Below, piece by piece: positions 8,227-16,839 of a stretch of 64,000 nucleotides of DNA. The notes beneath the pieces are model-generated. The model was given only the letters and a program-made list of their open reading frames with translations, had not been told where the DNA came from and ran no database searches. The DNA is from Ignavibacteriales bacterium (lineage in GTDB: Bacteria; Bacteroidota; Ignavibacteria; Ignavibacteriales; Ignavibacteriaceae), in contig JADJHL010000003.1 of assembly GCA_016707585.1 (NCBI GenBank), forward strand, positions 248,001 to 312,000, read 5' to 3'. Position 1 is the first letter of the stretch; every line of letters starts with the position of its first letter. A program made the translations under genes and the position numbers.

Positions 8227-8750
8227 TTGATAATAAATTAAAAGAGAAAAATCTTCACTTAAAAGAAAAAGCAGAAAAGATAAAAGTTATCTTAACTGAT
8301 GTTGACGGAGTTTTAACTGACACAGGAATTTATTATGGTCAAAATGGTGAAGCATTTAAAAGATTTTCTGTTCGTGATGGAATGGGTATTGAGCGTTTAC
8401 GTAAATATGCTGGAATTGAAACTATTTTTATTACAGGTGAAAATACTAATACAGTTAAGACTCGTGCAGAAAAACTGAAATTACAAGAGTATTATCTAGG
8501 TGTAAATAAAAAAGAAGAAGTTCTAGAAATCATAAAAAAGAAAAACGGATTTGAAAAAGAAAACATTGCTTACATCGGTGATGATTCAAATGATTACGAT
8601 GTTATGCAGCTTTGCGGATTTACTGCAACTCCAAATGATGGAATGAGTTTTATAAAAGATATTGCCGATTATGTTTGCGAAACCAAGGCTGGTTACGGTG
8701 CATTTCGTGAGTTTGCAGAATTGATTTTAGCATTTAAGAATAACTCTTAA
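8220..8750 (+). CDS. KdsC-like HAD phosphatase (sugar-acid 8/9-phosphate type)
   Basis: Small HAD phosphatase of the KdsC/NeuB-partner type (tetramer-forming, no cap domain). Asp27 and Asp29 in LTDVDGVLTD are the nucleophile and acid/base, ITGEN holds the second motif and GDDSNDYDVM the metal site. I place the start at 8220 because GGAGG at 8206-8210 is 9 nt upstream; an ATG at 8211 abuts that GGAGG and is less likely. The start overlaps the SDR stop (ATGGTAA). Placed between an SDR and a NeuB-like synthase, it most likely dephosphorylates the 2-keto-3-deoxy sugar-acid phosphate, as KdsC does for KDO-8-phosphate. Confidence 0.9.
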   Translation: MVIDNKLKEKNLHLKEKAEKIKVILTDVDGVLTDTGIYYGQNGEAFKRFSVRDGMGIERLRKYAGIETIFITGENTNTVKTRAEKLKLQEYYLGVNKKEEVLEIIKKKNGFEKENIAYIGDDSNDYDVMQLCGFTATPNDGMSFIKDIADYVCETKAGYGAFREFAELILAFKNNS

Positions 8751-8770
8751 AAATATTTTGAAAGAAATTT

Positions 8771-9649
8771 ATGAGCAAAAGAGAAATTAAAGTTGGTGCT
8801 CGTTTTATTGGGGATGGTCATCCTGTTTTTGTAGTTGGTGAAATTGGCATCAATCATAATGGTGATGTTGAAATTGCAAAAAAAATAATTGCCGGCGCAA
8901 AACACGCTGGTTGCGATGCAGTTAAATTTCAAAAACGCACTCCGGAAATTTGCACACCAAAAGATCAATGGAATATTGAACGCGATACACCCTGGGGCAG
9001 AATGACTTATATCGATTACAGACACAAAGTTGAGTTTGGTGAAAAAGAATATTCGGCTATAGATAAATACTGTAAAGAAATTGGAATGATTTGGTTTGCT
9101 TCCTGCTGGGATGAAGAAGCTGTTGACTTTATTGAACTATTTAATCCTCCGCTTTATAAAACTGCTTCAGCTTCCTTAACTGATTTTGGATTGTTGGAAA
9201 AGCATAAAAAGCTAAATAAACCAATTATGATGTCAACTGGGATGTCCACAATAGAACAGATTGATAATGCAATTTCATTTATGGATAAAAATAAATTAAT
9301 GATTGCTCATGCAACATCAGCATACCCTTGTAAGAATGAAGAACTAAATCTTAAAATGATTGAAACACTAAAACAAAAGTATCCAGATATTCCAATTGGT
9401 TATAGCGGACACGAAGTTGGATTAGCTCCAACGTGGGCTGCTGTTGCTCTTGGTGCTTGCTTTGTAGAACGGCATATCACTTTAGATCGTGCTATGTGGG
9501 GAACGGATCAAGCTGCTTCTGTTGAGGTTGGCGGAATGGAAAGATTAATTGGGAATATTCGTGATATTGAAAAATCTTTAGGTGATGGAATTAAAAAAGT
9601 TTACGATAGTGAACTTGGACAAATTAAAAAATTAAGACGTGTTAAATAA
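8771..9649 (+). CDS. NeuB-like N-acetylneuraminate/nonulosonate synthase, no SAF domain
   Basis: TIM-barrel synthase that condenses phosphoenolpyruvate with an aldose or aldose phosphate to a 2-keto-3-deoxy sugar acid. GEIGINHNGDVEIAKKII near residues 23-40, KFQKRTP, MSTGMSTIEQI and the metal-site HITLDRAMWGTDQAASVE are the family motifs. It is 292 residues and stops just after the barrel (KSLGDGIKK), so the C-terminal SAF/antifreeze domain present in NeuB and SpsE (total about 330-350) is missing; SAF-less homologues exist. It is the defining enzyme of the locus. The product is not predictable: sialic-, legionaminic- and pseudaminic-like acids all use this fold. Confidence 0.88.
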   Translation: MSKREIKVGARFIGDGHPVFVVGEIGINHNGDVEIAKKIIAGAKHAGCDAVKFQKRTPEICTPKDQWNIERDTPWGRMTYIDYRHKVEFGEKEYSAIDKYCKEIGMIWFASCWDEEAVDFIELFNPPLYKTASASLTDFGLLEKHKKLNKPIMMSTGMSTIEQIDNAISFMDKNKLMIAHATSAYPCKNEELNLKMIETLKQKYPDIPIGYSGHEVGLAPTWAAVALGACFVERHITLDRAMWGTDQAASVEVGGMERLIGNIRDIEKSLGDGIKKVYDSELGQIKKLRRVK

Positions 9650-9657
9650 TCAGGTAC

Positions 9658-9716
9658 GTCATTGCTGAACAAGCAATTGCAAAGTCTAAAGTCTTACTCG
9701 AAGATGCTGAAATGAC
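9658..9716. repeat. Degenerate member of the paired-palindrome repeat family
   Basis: GTCATTGCTGAAC at 9658 and GATGCTGAAATGAC ending at 9716 resemble the two outer edges of the repeat at 7303-7378, but the internal palindromes have decayed. It occupies the gap between the NeuB-like gene and the membrane hydroxylase gene. Confidence 0.4.
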
Positions 9717-9729
9717 AATAAAATAGATT

Positions 9730-10569
9730 ATGAAAGCAAGCATTTTTTCAGACATATTTAATACAATTTACAATTACGTAAGTAGTATGTCATCCGCAGA
9801 AATAATTTCAACATCGTTAATTATTGTAGCAGCAATAATATTTGTAATTCTGGAACGATTATTTCCCTACACTAAAAACCAAAAGATTTTGCGTGAAGGT
9901 TTCTTTGATGATTTTGCAATGTACACAATTGCTCAAAATTATATTTTAAGTATTCTAATTTTTGGTGTGATAATTAATTTTATTGATAACTCAACGGGAA
10001 TCTCGAGATTACAATTATTTGCTGAAGTACCAATCTGGGCACAGTTAATTTTCTTTGTAGTTACACACGATCTTTACATTTATTGGATGCATCGCTGGAT
10101 GCACAAAAATAAATGGTTATGGAGATTACACGAAGCGCATCACTCACCAAAAAAAGTTGATTGGTTATCAGGTTCACGTTCACATCCATTGGAAATTATA
10201 TTAAATCAAACAATTGAGTTTGCACCAATAATTTTACTTGGTGCACCGGTTGAGGTTATTGCATACAAAGGATTGATAAGCGCAGTTTGGGGAATGTACA
10301 TTCATTGTAATGTTGATATTCAATCCGGCTGGCTGCAAAAAATAATTAACGGACCGGAAATGCATCGCTGGCATCACTCCACTGGTAAAGGAAGAAACAG
10401 AAACTTTGCAACTAAATTTGCTTTTTGGGATTGGATGTTTGGAACAGCTTACTTACCAGAAACTAAAGCAGATGAATATGGATTGAAGACATACTTCCCT
10501 GCTCATTACATTTCTCAAACACTTTTTGCTTTTAGAAGTTTTAGAAAATCCAAAATAGAAAATGAATAA
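9730..10569 (+). CDS. Fatty acid hydroxylase / sterol desaturase family membrane protein
   Basis: Integral membrane di-iron enzyme of 279 residues. The three histidine clusters are complete: H113-x7-H121-x3-H125 (THDLYIYWMHRWMH), H134-x2-HH (LHEAHHSP) and H212-x2-HH (MHRWHHSTGKG). Hydrophobic segments near 25-42, 68-86 and 102-118 anchor it, with more hydrophobic helix around 163-192. The family hydroxylates or desaturates lipids using O2. Its position at the end of a glycan locus suggests modification of a lipid anchor or acyl chain, but no motif shows the substrate. It shares no overlap with its neighbours and could be separately expressed. Confidence 0.88.
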   Translation: MKASIFSDIFNTIYNYVSSMSSAEIISTSLIIVAAIIFVILERLFPYTKNQKILREGFFDDFAMYTIAQNYILSILIFGVIINFIDNSTGISRLQLFAEVPIWAQLIFFVVTHDLYIYWMHRWMHKNKWLWRLHEAHHSPKKVDWLSGSRSHPLEIILNQTIEFAPIILLGAPVEVIAYKGLISAVWGMYIHCNVDIQSGWLQKIINGPEMHRWHHSTGKGRNRNFATKFAFWDWMFGTAYLPETKADEYGLKTYFPAHYISQTLFAFRSFRKSKIENE

Positions 10570-10596
10570 TCTCTATTTATTAAAGTTTGTTTTATT

Positions 10597-11412
10597 ATGT
10601 TAAATAATCACATAAACAAACCTCAAAAAAGAGGTGTTGTACGAAAGTATTTAAGTAGAGAATTTTATATTATAAAAAGGCATATTAATTGGTACATTAA
10701 TAGAAATAAGTATGCAGAAGTAAAGATAAAATCCAAATTAAACTATTCAATAATAAAACATAGATCATTTTTACTACGTCCATTGAAAAATGTTGATATG
10801 TATTTGCAGCACAACAAAGTTTCAAATCTTAGACTTGCTATTCAAAAATTAGATAAGCTCATCATCAAACCTGGACAATTATTTTCGGTGTGGAAACTTG
10901 TTGGTAGACCTACAATATTGAAAGGCTACCTTGATGGATTAGTCTTGAATAATGGTAATATAGAAAAAGGGATTGGTGGTGGACTTTGCCAATTAGGGAA
11001 CTTATTATATTGGATGGCCTTACATACTCCATTATCGATTGTTGAGCGCTGGAGACATAGTTATGATGTTTTTCCTGATATAAACAGAACTATACCATTT
11101 GCTTGTGGTGCAACATTATCATACAACTATATAGATTTACAAATACAGAATAATACAAGTGAAACATTTCAAATAAATTTATGGTTAGATGACGAATATC
11201 TTAACGGTGAGATTACTTGTGATAAGGAATTAAATTTTCATTATGATATTTTTGAAACTGATCATATGTTTCATCATCAATGGTGGGGCGGCTATACAAG
11301 ACATAATAAAATTTGGAGAAAGATTACTAATCTTGAGACCAAAGAGATTTCAGAAGAATTTGTATCAGAAAACAGTGCGATAGTGATGTATAGTCCTCTA
11401 TTAAACATATGA
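10597..11412 (+). CDS. VanW family protein
   Basis: The 271-residue protein carries the VanW domain: a run from NLRLAIQKLDKLIIKPGQLFSVWKLVG, then KGIGGGLCQLGNLLYW with the conserved GGGLCQ, and later HSYDVFPD and the beta-rich NNTSETFQINLWL. There is no signal peptide or membrane segment. VanW proteins occur in some vancomycin-resistance clusters and beside cell-envelope genes, but their biochemical role is unknown. Here it stands alone after the membrane hydroxylase, with no van resistance genes nearby, so a resistance function should not be assumed. Confidence 0.88.
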   Translation: MLNNHINKPQKRGVVRKYLSREFYIIKRHINWYINRNKYAEVKIKSKLNYSIIKHRSFLLRPLKNVDMYLQHNKVSNLRLAIQKLDKLIIKPGQLFSVWKLVGRPTILKGYLDGLVLNNGNIEKGIGGGLCQLGNLLYWMALHTPLSIVERWRHSYDVFPDINRTIPFACGATLSYNYIDLQIQNNTSETFQINLWLDDEYLNGEITCDKELNFHYDIFETDHMFHHQWWGGYTRHNKIWRKITNLETKEISEEFVSENSAIVMYSPLLNI

Positions 11413-11503
11413 AAAGTAATTTGATCTATCTACTTTAAACTCCCTTAAGAATAAGAACTATAAATCATTTCACAAAACAATAATTTAATAAACTACTGCG
11501 CAA

Positions 11504-11854
11504 TTATTTTTTTGTCGATATATATTTTATTATCTGAGCTTTTTCTATCGTAACCAATCCACCAATATTAGCAGTTTCAAAAATGTTATTTATAGTTGGG
11601 ATGAAGTTTTCAATCTTTTCAAGAGTATCAACTATTTCTATAATTAACGGCATATCTTCAGAGAGTGTAAGCAGTTTTGAAGTATGAATTTTACTGTTAG
11701 CACCAAAGCCCATAATTCCTTTTATAACTGTAGCACCTGCTAAATTTGATTCTCTTGCTTTCAAAACAATTTCTTCATAAACAGGTCTTCCATTATATTT
11801 ATCACTTTCACCAATAAATATTCTAAGAAGTTTTGCTTCACTATTTGTTTGCAT
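11504..11854 (-). CDS. DUF190 protein (CrcB-associated)
   Basis: A 116-residue soluble protein with the DUF190 fold, a PII-like ferredoxin-type domain. Recognisable segments are LRIFIGESDKYNGRPVYEEIVLKARE, GATVIKGIMGFGANS and the PLIIEIVDTLEKIENFIP helix. The gene lies 3 bp downstream of crcB on the same strand, so the two form a bicistronic unit, an arrangement that is widespread. The role is presumed to be regulation or support of fluoride export; this is inference from linkage. Confidence 0.88.
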   Translation of the reverse strand: MQTNSEAKLLRIFIGESDKYNGRPVYEEIVLKARESNLAGATVIKGIMGFGANSKIHTSKLLTLSEDMPLIIEIVDTLEKIENFIPTINNIFETANIGGLVTIEKAQIIKYISTKK

Positions 11855-11857
11855 AAA

Positions 11858-12235
11858 TCAACCTATAAGTTTTGAAATTAAGTACGCCAGATAAATTCCA
11901 ACTAAACATAAAACCACATTTAACAGAACATTATAAATTGCAAGACCAAATTCTGAATCACGGAATAAAGCTAAAGTTTCGTATGAAAATGTTGAGAAAG
12001 TGGTAAAGCCGCCGCAAAATCCAACCGTAAGAAATAATCTAAATTCGCTTCCGATTAATTCTTTTTCGTTAAGATAGAACATAATAATCCCGAGAATAAA
12101 TGTTCCAACAACATTTACAACTAAAGTACCGTATGGAAATACTACAGAAATGTTTCTTTGGATATAACTTGAAATTCCGTAACGAAGTGCGCCGCCAATT
12201 GCGGCGCCTGCGGATACAAGGATGTAATTAAGCAT
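11858..12235 (-). CDS. crcB: Fluoride exporter CrcB/Fluc
   Basis: A 125-residue protein with four hydrophobic helices and the signature GFCGGFTTFSTFSYET (pore phenylalanines and the central Na-site threonines). The N-terminal AAIGGALRYGIS is also typical. It forms dual-topology dimers that let fluoride leave the cytoplasm. It is co-transcribed with DUF190. I looked for a fluoride riboswitch in the 48 bp upstream and in the 3' end of the preceding gene and saw none. Confidence 0.93.
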   Translation of the reverse strand: MLNYILVSAGAAIGGALRYGISSYIQRNISVVFPYGTLVVNVVGTFILGIIMFYLNEKELIGSEFRLFLTVGFCGGFTTFSTFSYETLALFRDSEFGLAIYNVLLNVVLCLVGIYLAYLISKLIG

Positions 12236-12283
12236 ATTTATTTTTTTTGCCGAAAGATAAAACTATTCACACACTCGGCAAAA

Positions 12284-14890
12284 CTATTTTAACAAATTCA
12301 TCTTACCTGATTTTATTTTTTCTCCAACTTTGATGTTATAGAAATAAACTCCGCTTGATACATTTTGATTGCTTTGATTCTTCCCTTCCCACTTTACAAT
12401 ATAATTTCCTGCAGCAAGTTGCTGATTAACCAGAGTAGCAACCAAACTTCCCTGAACATCAAATATTTTTAATTCAGTGTTTTCATTTGTAAGATCATAA
12501 GGTACTGTAAATGCAATTAGTGTTGTTGAGTTAAATGGATTTGGATAGTTTGAAATCAACAACTCAGATTGTGGAATAATATTTCCATTAGGATTTTCAT
12601 CAACAGAAGTAATTAATGTTGGCCCAGTGCCGCGAGAATTCCCTATTGAATCTGCCAAATAAATATTTACCCATTCAGGTCTTAATGCTGATTGTAAATA
12701 TTGATTATCCCATTCTTCATCAGTTAATCTCAAAAAATTTTCTGTTGTGTATTCGTAATAGCTCATAACTGGACCAATAAATGCAGTTTGCACGCCATCA
12801 TTCCAGGGTGTAACAAAAACACCAAGATTTATTGGTCCTGTACCTGTATGCTTTACCCAGCCTTCAATATTACCATCACAATCAGTAGGAATTGTATGCA
12901 TATCAGCAACAAGATGATCACTTTCCATAAGTCCAACATTGGAATGTCCATTACTCCCAATTACGTCTAAATCTCTATAAAATAACTTTGGATACCAACC
13001 AGCATATGGTGAAACACCACAAGTCCCATGTGTTTCATGAAATATCATATTCTGCAAAAAAGATATTTCTGATGTGGTCAACATTTCCTGATTTAATTCT
13101 TTGATTGATATTGTTTGCAGGGTATCCATGACACTTCCAAGAAAAATAAATAACACTCCATGTTGAGTGGATCAAGGATCAGGAAAATTAATTGTTTGAA
13201 TTTTATTTGATGCAGAAACTGAAAAATCTTTTAAAGTTTGAAAAAACTCTGGAAATGGTTCAACATAACTATAAGGATAAGAACATATGGTTCCACCTGT
13301 ATAAGATTGTTTTGCATATAAAAGATTATCGTGTCGTAATTCAGTCCAGGATGCGAGTTGAGTATTCATTTTTTCCTGCCAGAAAGCCGCAGTTTGCATA
13401 AATGGAGGAAGAGTTGTTCTATCTTGCGGAGGATTTAATTTTCTGATAATATTTAACCAATTAGAATAAAGATTTGCACTCCAGAATTCATTATCATATG
13501 AATCAATTAAATATCTTAAAGCTGCAAGATTCTGTGAATAATGATAATTGTCTAACTCCTCTTGTAATAATTGAGCTGAAGCAGAATTACCTATTGAAAA
13601 CAAAATATCTAACAAAGATGGAAATAATCTGCAGATTCGTTCATCTAAATATTTTATTCTATCGAAAACCACGCTTCCGGTAATATATGAATCAATCACA
13701 AATCTTTGTCCAAACAACATAAACGCTGAAGCTGGAATAATACTATCAGGACTAAAGGGATCACTAAAAAGTAATTGCGATAGAATTAATTGATAAGCGA
13801 AACTTTGATTTTTAAGTGTATCTTGAAATTCAACTACAGTCAAGCTATCGAGAAATTCGTCTACATCATTTAGTGTAATTGCATTCTTCATAAATTCAAG
13901 ATTATCAAGAGTAACATTATCCTGTTCACCTGCAAATATTTTTATTGTGTTTTCTATTTCCTGATAATCATTGTAGGAATTTGAATGATCAATTAATTCT
14001 TTAATTAAATATGAATCTATGATTTGTCTTTTAATATCATCAAAGCTTTGCGGATTACATAATTCTGGGGGCCATGCTGCGGGTTTAATCAGATATAATT
14101 CAGTTCTTCCTAACCACATCATAACTTTAAAATACTTTGGCAATTCTAATTCGTTAAATGAATTTGGATCAACATCATAATGACCACGCGGTTTAAACTG
14201 ACTCCAATCAATCATTTTACAATTATCAGAAAAGAGATAACAAGTATCCATTTCTTCTGCCTCAATGTAACTTAATAACTCAGTGACTCGCTGACTATTT
14301 TCAGTATAAAATGGCACGGTATTTAAATCAAACAATCTCAAAGGTATTGTTAAATAAACATCTACATCTTTTAACATTTTCATCATTTCAGGATTGTTAC
14401 CATACTTTGTATTCAAATAATTTTGTTGGGAATGAAGTGTTTGTAAAAGAGTTTTTACTTTTTCGATCAAGAATCCAAGCTCAGCATCTTTCAAAATTCT
14501 ATCATAAGAAATATGAAATGCGTGAAGAATGGCATCTGTAGAAACAAACACTGGTAAATCTTTGTGGAAAATTTCGAGAAATGCTTCACCGAAAGAGATC
14601 TTTTTCATTCTTTCAGAAACAACAAATCCATTTTGTGAAAGTAAATCTAATTCGTGTGGTGTTAATCCATACTTAAATGAAATTGAATCTAAGTATCTCG
14701 TTTCTGTTAATAAAAGATTTTGATCTCCTGCAAACAAACCTGCAGGATGCATTTGCAATAATTCATCCGTACTCATATTCTGATGTGTTTGTAGAAATTG
14801 CTTATATGTATCTATATTAAAATTTGATTGGCTGAATGTAGTTGTAAGAAACAGAAGCGATAAAAAGCTTATAAATGATACCCTTTTCAT
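12284..14890 (-). pseudogene. DUF3160 secreted protein with T9SS sorting domain, in-frame TGA
   Basis: A secreted DUF3160 protein split by a single in-frame TGA at 13172-13174. The upstream part (start 14890, MKRVSFIS, with a 20-residue signal peptide and an AGGTGAT ribosome site just upstream) ends NFPDP. After the stop the same frame runs on through STQHGVLFIF to a T9SS type A sorting domain with NYPNPFNSTT and SGVYFYNIK near the C-terminus. Joined length is about 868 residues, normal for DUF3160-T9SS proteins, and both halves are needed to complete the DUF3160 region (the KELNQEMLTTSE segment is in the second half). No frameshift is involved, so a TGG-to-TGA change is the simplest reading. 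Function of DUF3160 is unknown; the protein would be exported and attached to the cell surface. Confidence 0.8.
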
Positions 14891-14954
14891 TTTGATCACC
14901 TTTTTTTGTGTAAACGTAGCGAAAATGAATAATAATGTCAATTAACAGTTAACA

Positions 14955-14987
14955 AATAAAAAATCCCGATAAGAAAACTTACCGGGA
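14955..14987 (-). terminator. Rho-independent terminator of the tRNA array
   Basis: On the minus strand UCCCGGUAAG and CUUAUCGGGA pair over 10 bp (one G-U) around a UUUU loop and are followed by six U. It lies just after tRNA-Glu and closes the minus-strand tRNA array before the DUF3160 gene. Confidence 0.85.
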
Positions 14988-14997
14988 CTTTTTAAAG

Positions 14998-15069
14998 TGA
15001 CCCCAAGGGGATTTGAACCCCTGTTACAGCCGTGAAAGGGCTATGTCCTAACCACTAGACGATGGGGCC
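14998..15069 (-). tRNA. tRNA-Glu (anticodon TTC)
   Basis: On the minus strand a full cloverleaf with acceptor GGCCCCA/TGGGGTC, D arm GTCTAGTGGTTAGGAC, anticodon loop CTTTCAC giving TTC, and T arm AGGGGTTCAAATCCCCT. The discriminator is A and CCA is not encoded. Last gene of a minus-strand tRNA array. Confidence 0.95.
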
Positions 15070-15113
15070 AATAAGAAAATGAACAAAACTATAAAAGTAA
15101 ATTTAAATGTTTG

Positions 15114-15188
15114 GGTGAGCGATGGGAATTGAACCCACGACCCCCAGGGCCACAACCTGGTGCTCTAACCAACTGAGCTACGCTCACC
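15114..15188 (-). tRNA. tRNA-His (anticodon GTG)
   Basis: On the minus strand the acceptor GTGAGCG/CGCTCAC is extended by a G at position -1 opposite C73, the histidine identity pair. The anticodon loop is TTGTGGC and the T arm CGTGGGTTCAATTCCCATCG. It lies between the decayed Arg copy and tRNA-Glu. Confidence 0.94.
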
Positions 15189-15210
15189 ATTTAAAGAACA
15201 ATATCTTTAG

Positions 15211-15305
15211 TACGCCCGAGTGGACTCTCCCAAAGGGATGGCCTTGCCAGAACCACTACCCCTTAGCTTAGAAGGCGCTGATGCTCTATCCAACAAACGA
15301 GCTAC
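15211..15305 (-). pseudogene. Decayed tRNA-Arg(TCT) copy with T-loop insertion
   Basis: This stretch is a damaged duplicate of the intact tRNA-Arg at 15319-15392. The 3' end TCCACTCGGGCGTA, the D-stem GGATAGAGC and the anticodon loop CCTTCTAAGCT are preserved. About 24 extra bases sit inside the T loop (around 15227-15251), two bases are added in the anticodon stem, the D loop is longer, and the 5' acceptor strand reads TTTTG instead of GCGCCCG, so the acceptor stem cannot form. It should not give a working tRNA. It lies directly 3' of the intact gene on the minus strand, consistent with tandem duplication and decay. Confidence 0.8.
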
Positions 15306-15318
15306 AAAATTTCAAACG

Positions 15319-15392
<74 letters not shown>

Positions 15393-15432
15393 TCAAAATC
15401 AACAATAATATGAACATCTGGGAATTCTTTTG

Positions 15433-15507
15433 TCGGGGCGGCAGGATTCGAACCTGCGACCTCCTGCTCCCAAAGCAGGCGCGATAACCGGACTACGCTA
15501 CGCCCCG
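15433..15507 (-). tRNA. tRNA-Pro (anticodon TGG)
   Basis: On the minus strand acceptor CGGGGCG/CGCCCCG, anticodon loop CTTTGGG giving TGG, and T arm CGCAGGTTCGAATCCTGC. The discriminator is A. First gene of the minus-strand array Pro-Arg-(Arg remnant)-His-Glu. Confidence 0.94.
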
Positions 15508-15624
15508 AATATCCATCATAATTCTTAAAAAACGAGGTGAAAATATATACGATTGTCACTTAAAAAACAATTTTTTGAGAGAATTAGAATACTTAAATTG
15601 TAAAACAATAAAATCAATTTTTTA

Positions 15625-16839
15625 ATGAAATTCCCATTATTTATATCTTCCAGATATATTCTTTCAAATAAGGATTCCAGGTTACTTAATCTGGTCTCAA
15701 TTATAACCATTATTGGGATAACCTTAGGTGTCGCTACTCTTATAATTGCTTTAAGCGTACTTAATGGATTTGAAAAGACATTGACGCAAAAAATTACAGA
15801 TTTTGATTCACACATTAAAATTTCATCTTATAAAGATGTCCTACCAAACTATGAATTTTATATTAGAAAAATAGAGTCCCGTCTTGAAGAACATATCGAT
15901 TTTATTTCGCCAAGTGTTTCTAAACTTGCAATCATTAGTTCTAAAAAGTACAAAGAAGGAATTAACATTAAGGGATTAAGTGATCTTAAATCCATTGATA
16001 AAATAAAATCTAACATCATTTCAGGCAATTTTAATTTTGATAATGATAGTTCATTAATAATTGGCAAAACATTAGCCACAAAACTTTTTATTAAAGTTGG
16101 AGATAGAGTAACTTTATTTGCTTTAAATAATGATAAACTTCCCTCACCTACTGATCTGCCAAACATTAAGAGATTTACCATTGCAGGAATTTTTGAAAGC
16201 GGAATGGCTGAGTATGATAATATGATTGGGTTTAGTTCATTAAATGCCGCACAAAATCTTTTTTCCATTCCAAATGAAATAAATGGAATTGATATAAAAC
16301 TAAAATCTGTTGAGAAGATTGATAGTCTTACAAATCTTGTTAGAAGAGAATTAAAATATCCATATTATGCTAGAACAATTTTTGAAACTCATAGAAATAT
16401 TTTTACCTGGATCGAACTTCAAAAAAAACCAATTCCAATTATACTAGGATTGATAATCATTGTTGCAGTTTTCAATATCATTAGTGCTTTGTTAATGCTT
16501 GTTCTTGAAAAGACGAATGCTGTTGGAGTTTTAAAATCTCTCGGCGCAAAATCCAACCAGATAGTAAGAATATTTATCTATCAAGGAATCTATTTAACAC
16601 TTATTGGAATTATTGCTGGGAATTTCCTCGCCTGGATGTTAATGTCGATCCAGCTAAAGTTTGATTTAATTAAAGTTCCATCAAGTGTTTACTTTGTTAC
16701 TCATGTACCAATTGAAATGACATCAGAAATATTTATGATAATTTCTGGAATCACTTTTGTGTTATCCATGCTGTCTGCAATTATTCCAAGTTACTTTGCT
16801 ACTAAAATAAATCCTGTAACAGCTTTAAGGTTTGATTAA
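15625..16839 (+). CDS. LolC/E-type ABC transporter permease, first copy
   Basis: FtsX/MacB-type permease of 404 residues with the LolCE topology. One N-terminal membrane helix (NLVSIITIIGITLGVATLIIA, preceded by the ISSRYI amphipathic start) is followed by a periplasmic domain of about 220 residues and three C-terminal helices, with EKTNAVGVLKSLGAKS as the coupling segment after the second helix. With the next two genes it forms a lipoprotein-releasing complex in the inner membrane that passes lipoproteins to a periplasmic carrier. Its last base is shared with the ATG of the second permease, so the genes are tightly coupled. Confidence 0.88.
   Translation: MKFPLFISSRYILSNKDSRLLNLVSIITIIGITLGVATLIIALSVLNGFEKTLTQKITDFDSHIKISSYKDVLPNYEFYIRKIESRLEEHIDFISPSVSKLAIISSKKYKEGINIKGLSDLKSIDKIKSNIISGNFNFDNDSSLIIGKTLATKLFIKVGDRVTLFALNNDKLPSPTDLPNIKRFTIAGIFESGMAEYDNMIGFSSLNAAQNLFSIPNEINGIDIKLKSVEKIDSLTNLVRRELKYPYYARTIFETHRNIFTWIELQKKPIPIILGLIIIVAVFNIISALLMLVLEKTNAVGVLKSLGAKSNQIVRIFIYQGIYLTLIGIIAGNFLAWMLMSIQLKFDLIKVPSSVYFVTHVPIEMTSEIFMIISGITFVLSMLSAIIPSYFATKINPVTALRFD

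Noticed and set aside
10597..11412. Vancomycin resistance
   Set aside because: VanW alone does not give resistance, and no vanHAX-type genes are present.
12236..12340. Fluoride riboswitch upstream of crcB
   Set aside because: The 48-bp gap and the 3' end of the preceding gene do not show the conserved riboswitch core. A TTTGCCGA/TCGGCAAA inverted repeat near 12249-12287 is present but resembles neither the riboswitch nor a terminator with a U tract.
13172..13174. Selenocysteine or alternative genetic code at the DUF3160 TGA
   Set aside because: TGA ends ordinary genes elsewhere in the window and prfB is intact. No selenocysteine insertion structure or selenoprotein-family context is seen.
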